Source: Arenicola marina (Eukaryota > Annelida > Polychaeta > Arenicolidae). Taken from it: a stretch of DNA of 64,000 bases. The notes under the pieces are model-generated. The model was given only the letters and a program-made list of their open reading frames with translations, was not told where the DNA came from and ran no database searches. Location of the stretch: contig OZ025265.1 in the NCBI GenBank assembly GCA_964019135.1, positions 27,379,143-27,443,142 of the forward strand, in the 5' to 3' direction. Below, in pieces: positions 36,258 through 47,969 of the stretch (positions are counted from its first letter, which is position 1; the number at the start of each line of letters is the position of its first letter). A program made the translations under genes and the position numbers.

Positions 36258-36690
36258 AGCGACGCGCGACATGGACCTCTTCTTAGCATCGACATGCGAC
36301 ATGGACCTCTTCATAACATCGACATGCGACATGGACCTCTTCTTAGCATCGACATGCGATATGGACCTCTTCTTAGCATCGACATACGATATAGACCTCT
36401 TCTTAACATCGACATGCGACATGGACCTCTTCTTAACATCGACATGCGACATGGACCTCTTCGTAGCATCGACATACGATATGGACCTCTTCTTAACATC
36501 GACATGCGATATGGACCTCTTCTTAGCATCGACATGCGATATGGACCTCTTCTTAACATCGACATGCGATATGGACCTCTTCTTAGCATCGACATACGAC
36601 ATGGACCTCTTCTTAGCATCGGCATGCGATATGGACCTCTTCTTAGCATCGACATGCGACATGGACTTCTTAAAATTGACATGCAACATG
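36258..36690. repeat. 30-bp minisatellite in copy D intron 1 (14 units)
   Basis: Units of ATGGACCTCTTCTTA plus a GCATCGACATGCGAC-like half begin every 30 bases from 36271 to 36661. They read open in four or more frames and give spurious proteins of about 150 residues. Confidence 0.92.
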
Positions 36691-37649
36691 GCTATTCCCC
36701 CGCTGGGGCTCTTCTACTTTGCCGTGTAGCCAGGTTGACTAATACGCGCGGGTACCGTTTGTATTTCAACTGACCAGTGCCACCCGGTTTCCGTACTTCC
36801 TCAGTTTGGGCAGTAGCACCTGAGTGACCGACAGGCTGGTGGGGAAGGCGACATCAGGCAGAAGGCTCTTCATGGTGTCCTGGTGCTGGTTTCAATGTCA
36901 CTGGAAACCAAATTTACAGAGAAACAATTGTTATTTAATTGAAATCACCGCGGATATTATTTACCACAGAGGTTAACGAAGCAGGAATAAATTCTACACT
37001 TGACTGGATACCTGAGTTATTTTGTGAAATTTTTTTAAATTTTTTTTTACATTTTCTCCATCCTGATATATCCGGATTTCATAATCTGCTTCACTTTACT
37101 CAAATTAACGGGAAGCGAATCCCCAGAGACACCGTTGAGCGGAGTCATGATACCACTACAATACGGATTCATGTTACAACTGAAATACGAAGTCTCAAGC
37201 AGAGACAGATGATACTCTCTATACGCCTCCCCACTTAACTATATTAGCTTTCAGAATCAATTTGATCGGAGCGAAATATATTTTATGGAAATTATTACTA
37301 GGCTAACTGTTGAAGAGGTAATTCAATAATATTTACGCATACCTTACAACAGTATTTTATCTAAACATGTCTACAAATGTCTGGCCGAGGCACAACCACC
37401 GTCCGGTTTCGATATTTGCCCATGCAAACAGATGAATGTGTATCTTATCGGCCCACGTTATCCAAATATGACTGAGGCTTGCCCTGCACCGCCCACCCCC
37501 GCCCCCACTTGCCCGAGCCACCGCTATATCTGTGGAAGCAGACATTAGATTAGATTAGACCGACATTAGCTCTGTATATATGAGAGTGCATCTCTATAAA
37601 TGATACACATCTGTCAAGTTCAATGTGTACATCATTATAATACAGAGTC

Positions 37650-37765
37650 AGCATGTGACTCAGCGAATCAACTGGTCAGGGGATCGAACCCTATGGCATC
37701 TGCTGATTTCCCCCATCCCCATTCTATTGTCCTGGGACGTATTTTGGCCAAATGTAACCTTCATG
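37650..37765 (+). mobile_element. tRNA-like SINE fragment upstream of copy D
   Basis: Counterpart of 22880-22995, with GGGATCGAACCC in the B-box position. It was duplicated with the segment. Confidence 0.4.
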
Positions 37766-38092
37766 TGGCCAATAGCGACATAAAACACCAAAGTGCATTT
37801 ATCTATGAATGTGACACACCTGTAAAAGTAAATATATATATAATATAGAGACAGCGTAAGAAGCAGATTTGATCACGTTTAATGCATCATGTTGACTAAC
37901 ACACAGTAACAACGACCCGCACATCAACACGAAGATGTACTCACATGAAGCTATGAAGAGTGTGAGCTCGCAATCTATGTAATGATCAGAGTGAACCAAT
38001 ATGCGACCAGATCATACACATAGTGGACGTCTCTAACCCAGGTCACTGCCTTGCACACGAATTCGGGCCCCTGATATGGCTAACAATCTGTG

Positions 38093-38791
38093 GGGCAGTA
38101 ATAATTTTTTATGCCAAGTAGATAAGGACGTTAAAATAATCCATCTAGTATCGGTCAACCCATATGACCCTCCATGAACGAGACCTCAACAATCAACAGG
38201 CCTTTAACCTGTAGCCCGCGGCAACGAGGATCCGATAACCACATCTTTCTTAACCACTATGACCCCATAAGGTAGCTTTAAATAGCGATTTTTTTTATAT
38301 ATACAAAATACCAGCAGGATACGCAGGCCAAGAAATTAAGCACCCCCCCCCCACCCCTCACCCCCCACCCCTCACACCCCCCCCCCTCTTCCACGCACAT
38401 GCCCAACAGTCCCCTGATATAATAAATACGGAGAAATTATAACATGTATTACCTTTCAGCCGCCCACAACAATGGAAAAACGTGGATTCAGAATTACAGA
38501 ATGCATTAATCAATAGCCGAGTCCATGCCCAACACAGCCCCCTGACAATAAAGCAAAACTGTAGATGGAAACATTACAGCATGTATCCCCACTTCCCCCA
38601 ACAGCCCCCTGATATATTGATGTATTCCTCGTTATATATTTCTATCCCTTCCATGATACACATATATACGAAAATATATTCCCACGTATAGACATTTCGA
38701 TGTGACCCCGCTTTACGGCTGTTATATACTTTTATGTACCATGTTGTCGAATTGTTGATTTGAAATAAAACACAAATACTAACAATCTGTG
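38093..38791 (+). mobile_element. Retroposed insert upstream of copy D with 13-bp target duplication
   Basis: CTAACAATCTGTG occurs at 38080-38092 and again at 38779-38791. The matching place upstream of gene B (near 23320) has a single CCAACAATCTGCG and no insert. The insert ends GAAATAAAACACAAATA, a poly(A)-signal-like 3' end resembling that of the LINE in gene B. It contains a C-rich tract (38340-38395) and an internal partial duplication around CATGCCCAACA...CCCCCTGATAT. No protein is recognised. It is a truncated LINE 3' UTR or a retroposed RNA. Confidence 0.72.
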
Positions 38792-39964
38792 TACCCTGGG
38801 CGCATGTACAACATTTTCGCGTCAACAAGAACGAGGTCAACAAGCAATTGACAAAGTACTCTTGACTTCTTCAACCCGTCCATGCAGCCACAAGTATTGC
38901 TAAGTCACGAAGGAAACACTATATGGGGAGGCAGGGGTAAGGGTGGGGGGGGGGTGGGGCGTGGGGGGGGCGGATTCGGGCACAAACTCATGGGATAACC
39001 ATGGGCTCCGCGTATGGTTGTCGTTGTTTGCTTAGTTCAGTCACGTACTAAGTAATTAACATGTTAGGACACATTTTACCAAAAAAGGCAACATAATTAG
39101 AAGACAATGAAATCGTTAAAAGCGATGCAGTAGAATCAATCATGCAGTAGTTTGTAACAGCTACCTGGCCTAAACCATTTCTTTTAATCTGGGGTATCTG
39201 CTTTGTAACATACTGCTTACATCTGTGACATATCACTTCCAGGAAAAAACGTTATTCTTTTGAATTAAGGTGTTTTCTGTCGTAACATGCTAATTAGCGT
39301 CCGGCGTGCCTGGTGGGATATGGTTTCATGCCATGCTTGTGGTTTGTTACTAGTCTCTATCGGGACCCACATTTGACGAGAGTTTGATCAATTTGGCCAA
39401 TACACACTGTAGCTCAGACTTGCAACCTTCCATGTTAGAAATCACGAAATGAATTATTCAAGTAATTGGCAGGCGTGGGTGACAATATGAGAGCTTGGCT
39501 GGAACAACGGTTCGCCCTGGAACGACTAGATCTTTTGAGCATTATACGCTTTTATCGTTTTGTGCATTTAAAGCATAGGTGTAACCAGATAATCACCGAT
39601 ATGATATACACGCCTTCAGTTATATCGCTCACTTGTGAAACGAGAAATGATATGATGGCTACTGATAACTAACGCAGAAAGATCTTTTAAACTCTAAGCT
39701 CAAGTCGAGCCAGCGAGTAATGATAAAGTGAAAACACCTATTCATAATTATGAAACCAGGTTGGATATATGACACTTGAACGATTATAAGGGTTCTGGAA
39801 AACGAAGAAAACGGTCGAGAAAACGCAAAAAGGTGCGAACCATCCATTAGCAGTCAGTTCTAAGTTTGTACTTCATACAAAGGTCCTCATAGATTAGTGG
39901 ATTGTCTGATGTATATACATCTTTTCACGTGCAAGATTTCATTAAAATGTAATACATGCAGTAC

Positions 39965-40520
39965 CGTACTGAGTGTCCAAGATTTCGTGAATACGTGAGT
40001 CCTGTAGCGAGTCACGAGGGTGAATACGTGAGTCTTGTAGCGAGTCACGAGGGTGAATACTGTGGTCCTGTAGCTTGTACTGTAGTATGAGCAGTGAGGG
40101 TAAATACGTGAGTCTCGTAGCGAGTCACGAAGGTGAAGACGTGAGTCCTGTAGCGAAAGTCACGGGGGTGAATTCGTGAGTCCTGTAGCGAGTCACGAGA
40201 GTGAATACGTGAGTCCTGTAGCGAGAGTCAGGAGGGTGAATACATGAGTCATGTAGCGAGTCCCGAGGGTGAATACGTGAGTCCTGTAGCGAGTCACGAG
40301 GGTGAATACGTAAGTCTTGTAGCGAGTTACGAGGGTGAATACTGTGGTCCTGTAGCTTGTACTGTAGTATGAGCAGTGAGGGTAAATACGTGAGTCCCGT
40401 AGCGAGTCCTGTAGTATGAGCAGTGAGGGTAAATACGTGAGTCCCGTAGCGAGTCACGAAGGTGAAGACGTGAGTCCTGTAGCGAGTCACGACGGTGAAT
40501 ACGCGAGCCCTGTAGCGACG
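39965..40520. repeat. 33-bp minisatellite upstream of copy D (about 17 units)
   Basis: Same family as 24290-24600, longer and with a higher-order block TAGCTTGTACTGTAGTATGA appearing twice (near 40071 and 40352) and a third partial time. It forms the right edge of the tandem duplication. Confidence 0.85.
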
Positions 40521-40599
40521 ATGGCTGACTTTCAACAAGCTTGAGAGAGTGTTTCTGTAGAATACATACCGCTGTTTCAAATAAAAAAGTCGGACCCAT

Positions 40600-43500
40600 G
40601 CATTGGGTGTAAATAAGTTTATTAAATCTTTGGTCTAGGCACCGGCGCTACGTGGGCCAGCTAGCGCTGACCACTCATCACGCCGGCCCTAGAGCCACGT
40701 GTGTAGACACAGTAACGGGAATATATACACTATTTAAGGTAAATGGCCGGGGCCATGTCGGCATCTGGTGGCACCGGCCCGCGTACAATACGTGTTGGTT
40801 ATCTTGGGTATATGCGTAACTTTACGTGAAATGAACAGCAATACCTCATATTGCAAACGCTAGGGTTACCTAGCGGTCTATAAAAACCGGTCTTCACAAG
40901 GAGTATCCGGGAGTAACTAACGCTACTAAAGCTAGGGGCACCTTGCTAGCTATGTACATGAGACGCCACACGGGATCGAGCAGCGTCGACCAGCTAGCGC
41001 TGACATTCGTGGCTCCGGTGCGTACTTCAGGGGGAAAAGATGTGATGACGTATAAACAATGTTGAGAATGATATGACGAGGAGTCCGTATGGTGTCCTCT
41101 TGCAAAGAAGCGACGAAAGGTCAGAGTCCATCGGACTCTGGCTGGGCTGACACCCAAAGGAGGAACAGGGAAAACAGAACGTAGGATGTCAGATGCGGGA
41201 AAGGAGGCTCCGATCACCGATCACCCAAGACGGAAGTTCAGCGGCAATAGCTTTGCGAGTAGTGGCGTGGGGTATGGCTTCAAACCGTGCCTCTGTATAC
41301 AGTTGAGGGCTGGCCCGCCCACGTGAGATTGCGTTGGCCATGATGGTGTGGCCAGGCATATGAACAGCCTTGAACTTGGTATTATTTGTGAGGCAGGCGA
41401 GTATGAAAGAGCGTAGGATAGCCATGATGTGAATGTCCTTAGAGGTTTGTTTGTTGATAATCGGTGTTACTGCCATGTTGTCACAGAAAAAAGTGATGTG
41501 AGAGTTTGCCATTTTTTGCCTAAATATACGGGAAAGCAAGAAGATGGGGTAAAGTTCGAGTATTGCGATGTTGAGCTGGCTCCACGACGGCGGCCAGCTC
41601 CTTTCTATCCAGAAGGATCCAAATGTGCCACCATAGCCTTTAGTGGAAGCGTCGGAATACAGGTTAAGCCGATCGGAATGGGCTTGTGATGGTGTTGAAA
41701 TGACCGTAATCCCGTTATAATCCCGAAAGAACTGTAGCAACATGTGGAGATCTTGTTTTGACTCCCTGGTGAGTCAAATGCAGTGTGTCGGTTTGGTGAT
41801 GCCTTTTGTGAGGTCAATGAGGCGTCTGATGAAGGGTCTCCCGGGGCGGACTACCGAAGTTGCCAAGTGTAGCGAACCTATGAGAGATTGCAGGTCTGAG
41901 AGTGGGATTTTTGTGCGGAACAAGTGTTTATGGTTGAGTGATTCATATTTGCATAGCTTGTCTCGAGGAAATCTACCCATAAGGTGAGCCGTGTCTAGCT
42001 CGATGCCTGGGAAAGTGAGCATTTGTGAAGGGCCAACAGTCTTTTCCGGGGATAGTGGTACTCCAATGCGGCTTAAGAACTGGCAGAAAGTGTCAAGCTG
42101 TGCCTGACAACCTTGTGGCGTAGAGTGAAGGAAGAAGAAATCGTTTGTCTCCAAGAGACCCCACAAGGTGGCAGCACTTCCCTAACCGAGAACCCCAGTT
42201 GGGGTCTCCTAGAATTAGGCTGGCTGGTTCCACGCCAAATGTTATAAATGTCACTACGGGAGCAATGTAAGTATTTTTTCTTTACAGGCAGGTATAATAT
42301 AGGCATTGTCAGATAGTGTGATGAATAGGCACGGCGAATTTAAACATAAAATTCAAATTAAACTGCCGCCGCTTCCTCCGCGCTTTTCCGAACTACTACA
42401 GTTGGGTTTACGGCGTGATAATCACCGGAAATAGTTCTTACAGGCGGCCCCAAATTATTCTGTTTAAGAACACATTCCATAAAATGAAGTTCAACATTTA
42501 TTATTCAAACGCGTATGTTTTTGTTTTAGACAATCGAGTCGCTTGCTAATTTAGCCGGTCGCTTGCGTCGGTCGATCATGTTGATCGTCTCCAATTCTAC
42601 AAGCCCCAATATCAGAAACTCTAAGCTGGTAAAAGTATGCAAGCGAAGTTGCGGCCGCGGAACCAGGCTACAGACAGCTACGCCGTGTGTGTGACGTAGA
42701 AGTTCTTAGAATGCCTTTGATCAGTTTGGGGCTGAGCAAGCCAGAGAAATCGTCTGGTATCTTTGTGGAGTGATGGATAGCGAAATAGTTATGTAGGACT
42801 CATTGCATGGCATCTGTGAACTTGTCGAAGAGAGAACAGGCCGCGGCACATCCCATTGGCAGACATTTGTCATCATAGTAGTGGCCTTGCCAGCTAAATC
42901 CCATGAGTTGGTACTGGGGGCCTCGTTCGCAAGCGACCGCTAGTCGACTAATGGTTGACGATTTGGCTGCCGAACGGTGACTAGTCCGACCATCTAGTCG
43001 ACCGGAGCGAACCATGCCGCCACCCACGGTTCCTCTGGTCGATTGTCGTCCAAGATGGCGGAGGGAAATGAGCAGTAAGCGGTGTTCGCGTTATCTTTGT
43101 GGCGTATTCTTGCTCTGTAACTTCGTTTGCCAATTTATATACATTTAAACAAATTAAAATATAGCATGGTTCATACGTAATGGCTTATTTTGCCAATTTA
43201 TTATGTTTTCGTGCTAAATGTGCACGTGATCGAACTGACTGTAGGCTTACGCTCGTTTACCCTTATCTCTACTGTGCAGATTTTGTTTTTTGGGGAGGGG
43301 GGTGGGGGGGTCTTTAGTACTCCTCCGGTCACCAAGCCGATACAGTGAGGCTCTATGTCAAAAAACACAGGGTAAAATGTTCTCTGTAATACAATTCAGT
43401 GACGATCCAGGATTTTGCACAAGAGGGTCAGGACACACGCGGCGGTTAAAGGTGCTTGTTCTTGTTGTTATTTCCGCCATGAGACCGATTGTCAGCCCTT

Positions 43501-44166
43501 TTCGACAATCCCGCGTTCGGCATTAGGCTGTAATGCGCAGGCGCAATCGCGAAATCTAGGTCATGGAAGGATTGAGTGGCAGGGGGCCGAAAGCGTTGCT
43601 GATGTCAGACTTAGCCATGTGTACCTGGTGTGCTTCATCGTAGATGGTTTGGATGTTATGTATGGCGTCTGATAATGTTTGATAGTGTACTGTGGTTTCG
43701 TCTTTTGGTATGTTGTGATTAACCGCCCGGGAGTCGTAAGGGTAGGACAGGTTATGTAACACACGATATTTGCCGGGGGGGGGGGGGGTTGTTTTTCGCG
43801 AACGGCTAGAGGTGAAGTCTTGGTTGTGAAGAGCAGCTCCGCGACGTGTTTCATGCAAGTCTGCATCTGGGCCATAAGCCCAGCCGCCTGTTCCGGGACG
43901 TCATTGCGGTGCTGCGGCTGGCTGGTGGCTGGTCTGCTGAGCGTGGGATGCTGGGGGATCGCGTTGGCAGTGCCTTGGCAGACTAGACCTTCTGTTGAAA
44001 GATCTAGGGCTGGTGGCTGCTGGCTGGTCCGTGGTGTTTTGGCAGGGACCTGCCTGGTCGTCGAGGCCTTAGGCTTCCTTAGAGAGGAAGGCCCCTTCTG
44101 CTTTGGCATGGCGGTTGGTTGTGAAGACAAGAACTGACACGAGTATGGCATGTAAGAGCTAGGCAA
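40600..44166 (-). mobile_element. DIRS/Ngaro-type retrotransposon, broken
   Basis: Minus-strand order: a short gag-like N-terminus (44115 down, MPKQKGPSSLRKPK), reverse transcriptase part 1 (43771-43559, LHNLSYPYDS ... MAKSDISNAF), RT part 2 (42913-42803, YDDKCLPMGCAAACSLF), RT part 3 (42166-41777) and RNase H (about 41743-41189). RT is split by two foreign or rearranged stretches of about 600 bp each (42180-42800 and 42920-43558). A C-run near 43777-43789 shifts the frame between gag and RT. AATAAA on the minus strand at 40623-40618 may be the 3' end. The tyrosine recombinase expected after RNase H is not recognisable. The element is dead. Confidence 0.8.
41189..42166 (-). pseudogene. DIRS-type reverse transcriptase C-terminus and RNase H
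   Basis: One frame is interrupted by a single TGA at 41776-41774. The RT part holds GVPLSPEKTVGPSQMLTFPG, RPFIRRLIDLTKG and a DFFF word in place of the YxDD region. The RNase H part has YSDASTKGYGG, ELYPIFLL, FFCDNMAV and INKQTSKD, the pattern seen in DIRS and Ngaro elements. Joined across the stop, it looks otherwise intact. Confidence 0.8.
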
Positions 44167-44507
44167 TTATGCTAAAGTAAAGTTAAACCATGTGCATAAG
44201 ACAGTGATTTAGTCACTGGTAACACAATTCCATTACAGCTAAAGTTAAGTGAGACTAAAAATAGACGTAAAAGTCAAAGGTGACTGGCACCTATACTCCT
44301 TGAAGTGTCGCTATTTACAGACTCTGCCCAAAAATGTAGTGTTGAAACCAACTGGAATCATTGGCTCTGCTATGGGTAATGTGGCTGAAGCCACGGGGGT
44401 CACCCATCGAGTCTGAAGTCTCATGTTTGAAGACTCTGCCCTAAAAAGTAGTGATGAAGCCAATTAGATACATTGACTCTGCTCTTGGTTTTTGCTTTAT
44501 CGGTCAG

Positions 44508-46070
44508 TAACCTTGAGAAGATCAGCTTGAACGGTTACAGAGCGCTGGAACTCATGTATTACTTCACTTCCGGCGAGGACAAGGTCAAGGCTTGGACGAT
44601 ACAAGTAGGTCAAGGGCATCCGAAATGTCATCACGACGTATGATTCTAATTTGTAACAATCCGCAGGGCAGTGTCGGCTGATGTCAATGTGGAATTCAAT
44701 TAGTAATCGGTTAGTTTATACACACATATAAAGCGTAATACTACAAACTTATCAGCATGACTACAATTGCCCTTAATTTCGGTTAACGTGTGTGTTATGG
44801 ATTTTAGTAGTATTTAAAATGAACTGAGCTAGAAATTTGGTTTGGCGATGAGACCCGGATGTTACATTCGCAGGTCTCCCCGAAGTGTGGCGCTAGCAGT
44901 CGCGCGTCATAGCGCACTCCGCGCGGATTCCGCTTCCATATGGAAGTCTAAACCCGCGGGGCACGTTATGTTTGCGGGGCTACATAAATTCGCTTTATCG
45001 TGTAAAACGTACTCTTTGTGAAATCGACTGGTTCAAGATACTTTGTATACAGAACAAATTTCGTCGGGAACCCGTTAGTTCACTGAGTGGACTTGGTAGT
45101 TTGGAGGCCCGAATACAATTGTCATGTCATGTCCAGCTTTAACCAGCCGGGTCTAACTGACTGAGCAGGCTATTTCATTAGAGTTAATAGTAATTGAGGC
45201 GTTAAAATGCAAATAGTAATGTAGCAGGTGTTGCTCCCCAGAATATGAATGGTAATTGACTACAGTGGATCTATCGGTGTGCGGGATACGCGCATTGTGT
45301 CTCTCTTCGCGAAAGGGTAGGGGATTACCCCCGGATATATGGCTCCTCTCTGCCTTTACCATGTTGCGACATGACCTACATGGGTTAAAGCGTCCTACTT
45401 TAAACAAACCATTAATAATTTTCCTTCCTGTAATGTAGAAAAACACGAAGGCTCCCCAAGCAGCCGGCAAGATCCACACGGACTTCGAGAAGGGTTTCAT
45501 TATGGCAGACATCATGAAGTTTGACGATTCAAGGAGGCGGGTTCCGGGAACGGTGTCAAGGAAACCATTGAACAAATATTGCCGCAGTTTACTCTACTCT
45601 TAATCTTACTAAATTCATTTCTGATTTTCACTGTAACTGTATTATCCTAGGTATTTTGTCGTCCTGATGCAATAAATTTGATTTTGTTGTTAAAAATCTG
45701 CCGACTAGCAGTGTCCTTATGAAGCATCTGTACACATGAAATTTTCCTTATAAAACACCTTTTGTATGTTTTCTCACACGCAAGTTCGGCATCCAAAGTG
45801 TGACTATGTGTGTCAGATCTGGGAACTTGTTTTTGCCTCATATGGTTGACATGAGAGATATCTTAGCGAATGGCACGGTATGAAGAAAACACTTGCGTCG
45901 AGTCTGTTGGTATTTACGCGTTGGCTCAGAGCTACCAATAGTATTAGTATGCTAATACTATATCCATCGCCTCTCGTTTTATCCCCCACAGGCCGCTGGT
46001 AAGTACGGAGACATCGTCCACTTCACTTCACTTCAACGCCGGCGCCGGCCTGACCGGCAAAAAGAAATGA
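44508..46070 (+). pseudogene. OLA1: OLA1 (Obg-like ATPase) C-terminal exons, disrupted
   Basis: Three exon-like blocks match the TGS-domain end of the OLA1 GTPase/ATPase. The block 44508-44604 reads ALELMYYFTSGEDKVKAWTI and ends at a GT donor. The block 45439 to about 45573 reads [30 protein letters not shown], in phase with it. The block 45992-46070 reads AAGKYGDIVHF and, in another frame, FNAGAGLTGKKK-stop. Lesions: a 1-base deletion after KFDD, a lost donor (GTCAAG|GAAACC), a missing stretch after AAGKY, and a CACTT duplication that shifts the frame. N-terminal GTPase exons are not found upstream, where the DIRS element begins. Because it has introns it came from a DNA duplication, not an mRNA copy. 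Confidence 0.78.
45335..45420 (+). mobile_element. SINE-like repeat in the OLA1 relic intron
   Basis: GGCTCCTCTCTGCC, ACATGGGTTAAAGCGTCC and a final AAACAAACC match the element in intron 6 of ligase gene A. Confidence 0.4.
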
Positions 46071-46233
46071 TCCCTGCCAGCCACAAGAGTGACTTATTCA
46101 CTGTGTTTTTGTTGAGCGTGCAGACGTGCTTACCCCCCCCCCCTGGTCCCCCACCTCTCACGTAACATGCTTCGCCCCCCCCCGCGTTCTATCAAAATGG
46201 CACCTGACTGTCGCGGCGATATCTGCGTGCTTC

Positions 46234-46310
46234 TTGTCACGTGCACCACTTGTCACGTGCACCACTTGTCTCGTGCACGTCTTGTCACGTGCGCCACTTG
46301 TCACGTGCCC
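46234..46310. repeat. 16-bp tandem repeat with CACGTG palindromes
   Basis: About five units of TTGTCACGTGCACCAC (one with CTCGTG, one with GCGCC). CACGTG is the E-box core bound by bHLH factors in general. Two more CACGTG words follow within about 60 bp (near 46351 and 46362). Whether they bind anything is unknown. Confidence 0.7.
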
Positions 46311-46649
46311 TTTTCCTTGGATTTAATCGCTGTGTGTTTCGTATGTTTTATCACGTGCACCACGTGCCATTTCGCTTGGATCTCTGTGTTTTTCGCATGT
46401 TTTACGAAGGGATTCGATCATTGCATTCGGCTGTTAGTTGCATTGGAGTCCCCCGCTGTCGGTGGTATGTTGCTTGCATTGGCTGACGGTACGCAAGGAC
46501 TACAAGACGCGACACCGTCGATCACGGTGATAACGAGATGACATTGATATTTACAACGTCAAAAACACGACTTAGAATGTCAGTGAATGCTATCCACGTT
46601 GACACTGTTTGGTCGCGAGGGCTGCTAAATTAAACCCAAAATAGAAGTA

Positions 46650-46990
46650 GGATCAAGTGTTGAAGATCAGTTTCATTTCACAGTCAAGTATAAGCTATAG
46701 ATGTCGCATTGTCTTGGCTGAATGCGAATAATTCAGTTCAGTCGAATTTCAGTTAGCTAGTTCAGCAAAAGGATTAAGCCCAGTATTTTACAAAGTAAAA
46801 TGTCTTTATTGGTTATATAAAGGAATATAAGTTGCGCCCGAGTATACGACCTACTTGAATATCGCTACAGCAAATAAAAACCATAAAAAGTTTCTTCTTA
46901 GTTATGGTATATAGGTACTGTTTTTACTATGTTATAATCGTGTCCCGTCAAGTGACATTGATCTCCAGGGGATCAAAAATCACCGGACGT
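46650..46990. repeat. Dispersed repeat, copy 1 (copy 2 at 59610-59920)
   Basis: Both copies share AAGCTATAGAT, CATTGTCTTGGCTGAATG, AATAATTCAGTTCAGTC and ATATCGCTACAGCAAATAAA, with indels. No coding potential is seen; the family is unknown. Confidence 0.7.
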
Positions 46991-47969
46991 CATGTTTTGA
47001 ACGGGTAAATCCGACTGCAATTCCCGAGGTGGGTTACCCATGGTGTGGTCCTACCAGGCCGGTAGCTAAGAAGAAAGTGTCTGTCACATCCACCAATAGT
47101 GCGCATGCGCGGTGAACCTTTTAGCTGACCTTTTTCCCAATGCCCCGTTTCGAGCTATCGTTACAAATATCATAATAAAATTCCGTTTCAAATATCTCTC
47201 TCATTGGCACAAAAGGAAAACCAAAAGAACAATCTGTTACAAAATCGACCATGGTGAATGCAGCGATGGACCAAAAGTCAACCGATGCCAGCACGGGAAG
47301 GGTTTCGTGATATGGAGCGTAACTATGTTTAAGCAAGGTTGATAAGCGAGACTACGAATTAACTATGTGCTTATTTCTCTGCTTGAATGTTTTCTACAGT
47401 CAACTTATACGGCCTGAGGGACTGGGCAAGTTGGTTCTTCTGCTTTGTTTGCTGTTGACAGCTGTTTCGCTCAGGTAACTTATTGAGAGGGGTGGTTTCC
47501 GAGTTGAGTGAAGGCTGTGTTAGATGTGACGAAAGGTGTGTGACGGTTCCCTGTTACCAAGCCACCGACATTGATACACCCACGCGCATACCACTGTCTA
47601 CTTGCATCATTCTACTTTGACAATAAAGGCTTAACGCCCTAGCCGGTCTTGTTTATCAGCCAGCCTCGCCGCAGCTTGCTGCCCGACAGTTTGCTGCTGA
47701 TCAAAGATAACAAATCGTGTTTTCGGTAAACGGACACTAGTTTCTAACTGACTAAAACTTATATACAAATTATTATATATCGGAGTATCTTTACCTGATA
47801 TAACAAACTATTACACACGATTGCATAAGGTAACCGAGTATGTATTAACTTTAAAAACCATCAGTGGTTACACAGTCCAACACAACATTACGTACTCTTA
47901 CGCAGCATAATGTCGGACAGCGTCAAACCAGGGCGACAAAGAGGTCGCCTCTCAGGAATCACCCATGCG

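Larger units (their letters stand above)
30575..36873 (-). pseudogene. Copy D: acyl-CoA ligase with most of exon 2 deleted
   Basis: Minus-strand exons in coding order: 36873-36775, 35202-35126 (partial), 34441-34332, 34110-33899, 33435-33246, 33101-32930, 32594-32494, 32343-32199, 31662-31580, 31321-31156 and 30708-30575. Exon 2 keeps only its first 77 of 208 nt. Comparison with gene B shows a clean deletion equal to 20346-20638 of B (293 bp) that also removes the donor. Skipping exon 2 would join phase 0 to phase 1 and shift the frame. All other exons are full length and open, with the P-loop, [20 protein letters not shown] and C-terminal AKL. It thus seems to have lost function recently through one event. 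Confidence 0.9.
9256..40520. repeat. Tandem segmental duplication: 9.25-24.7 kb and 24.9-40.5 kb
   Basis: Left unit about 9256-24690, right unit about 24920-40520, same direction, offset about 15.7-15.9 kb. Each unit contains a plus-strand ligase copy (A, C) and a convergent minus-strand copy (B, D), with the flanking 30-bp and 33-bp minisatellites. By eye, identity is near complete from about 10.5 to 16 kb against 26.4 to 31.8 kb, and lower at both outer ends. The right unit starts inside the gene (exon 5), so copy C lacks exons 1-4. Confidence 0.9.

Noticed and set aside
36231..36773. Frames of about 150 codons on both strands ([10 protein letters not shown] and [10 protein letters not shown] repeats).
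   Set aside because: Product of the 30-bp intronic repeat, whose length is a multiple of 3. They lie inside intron 1 of copy D.
46126..46541. Frames rich in CHVHHLSRAP over the CACGTG repeat.
   Set aside because: Caused by the 16-bp repeat; no homology is recognised.
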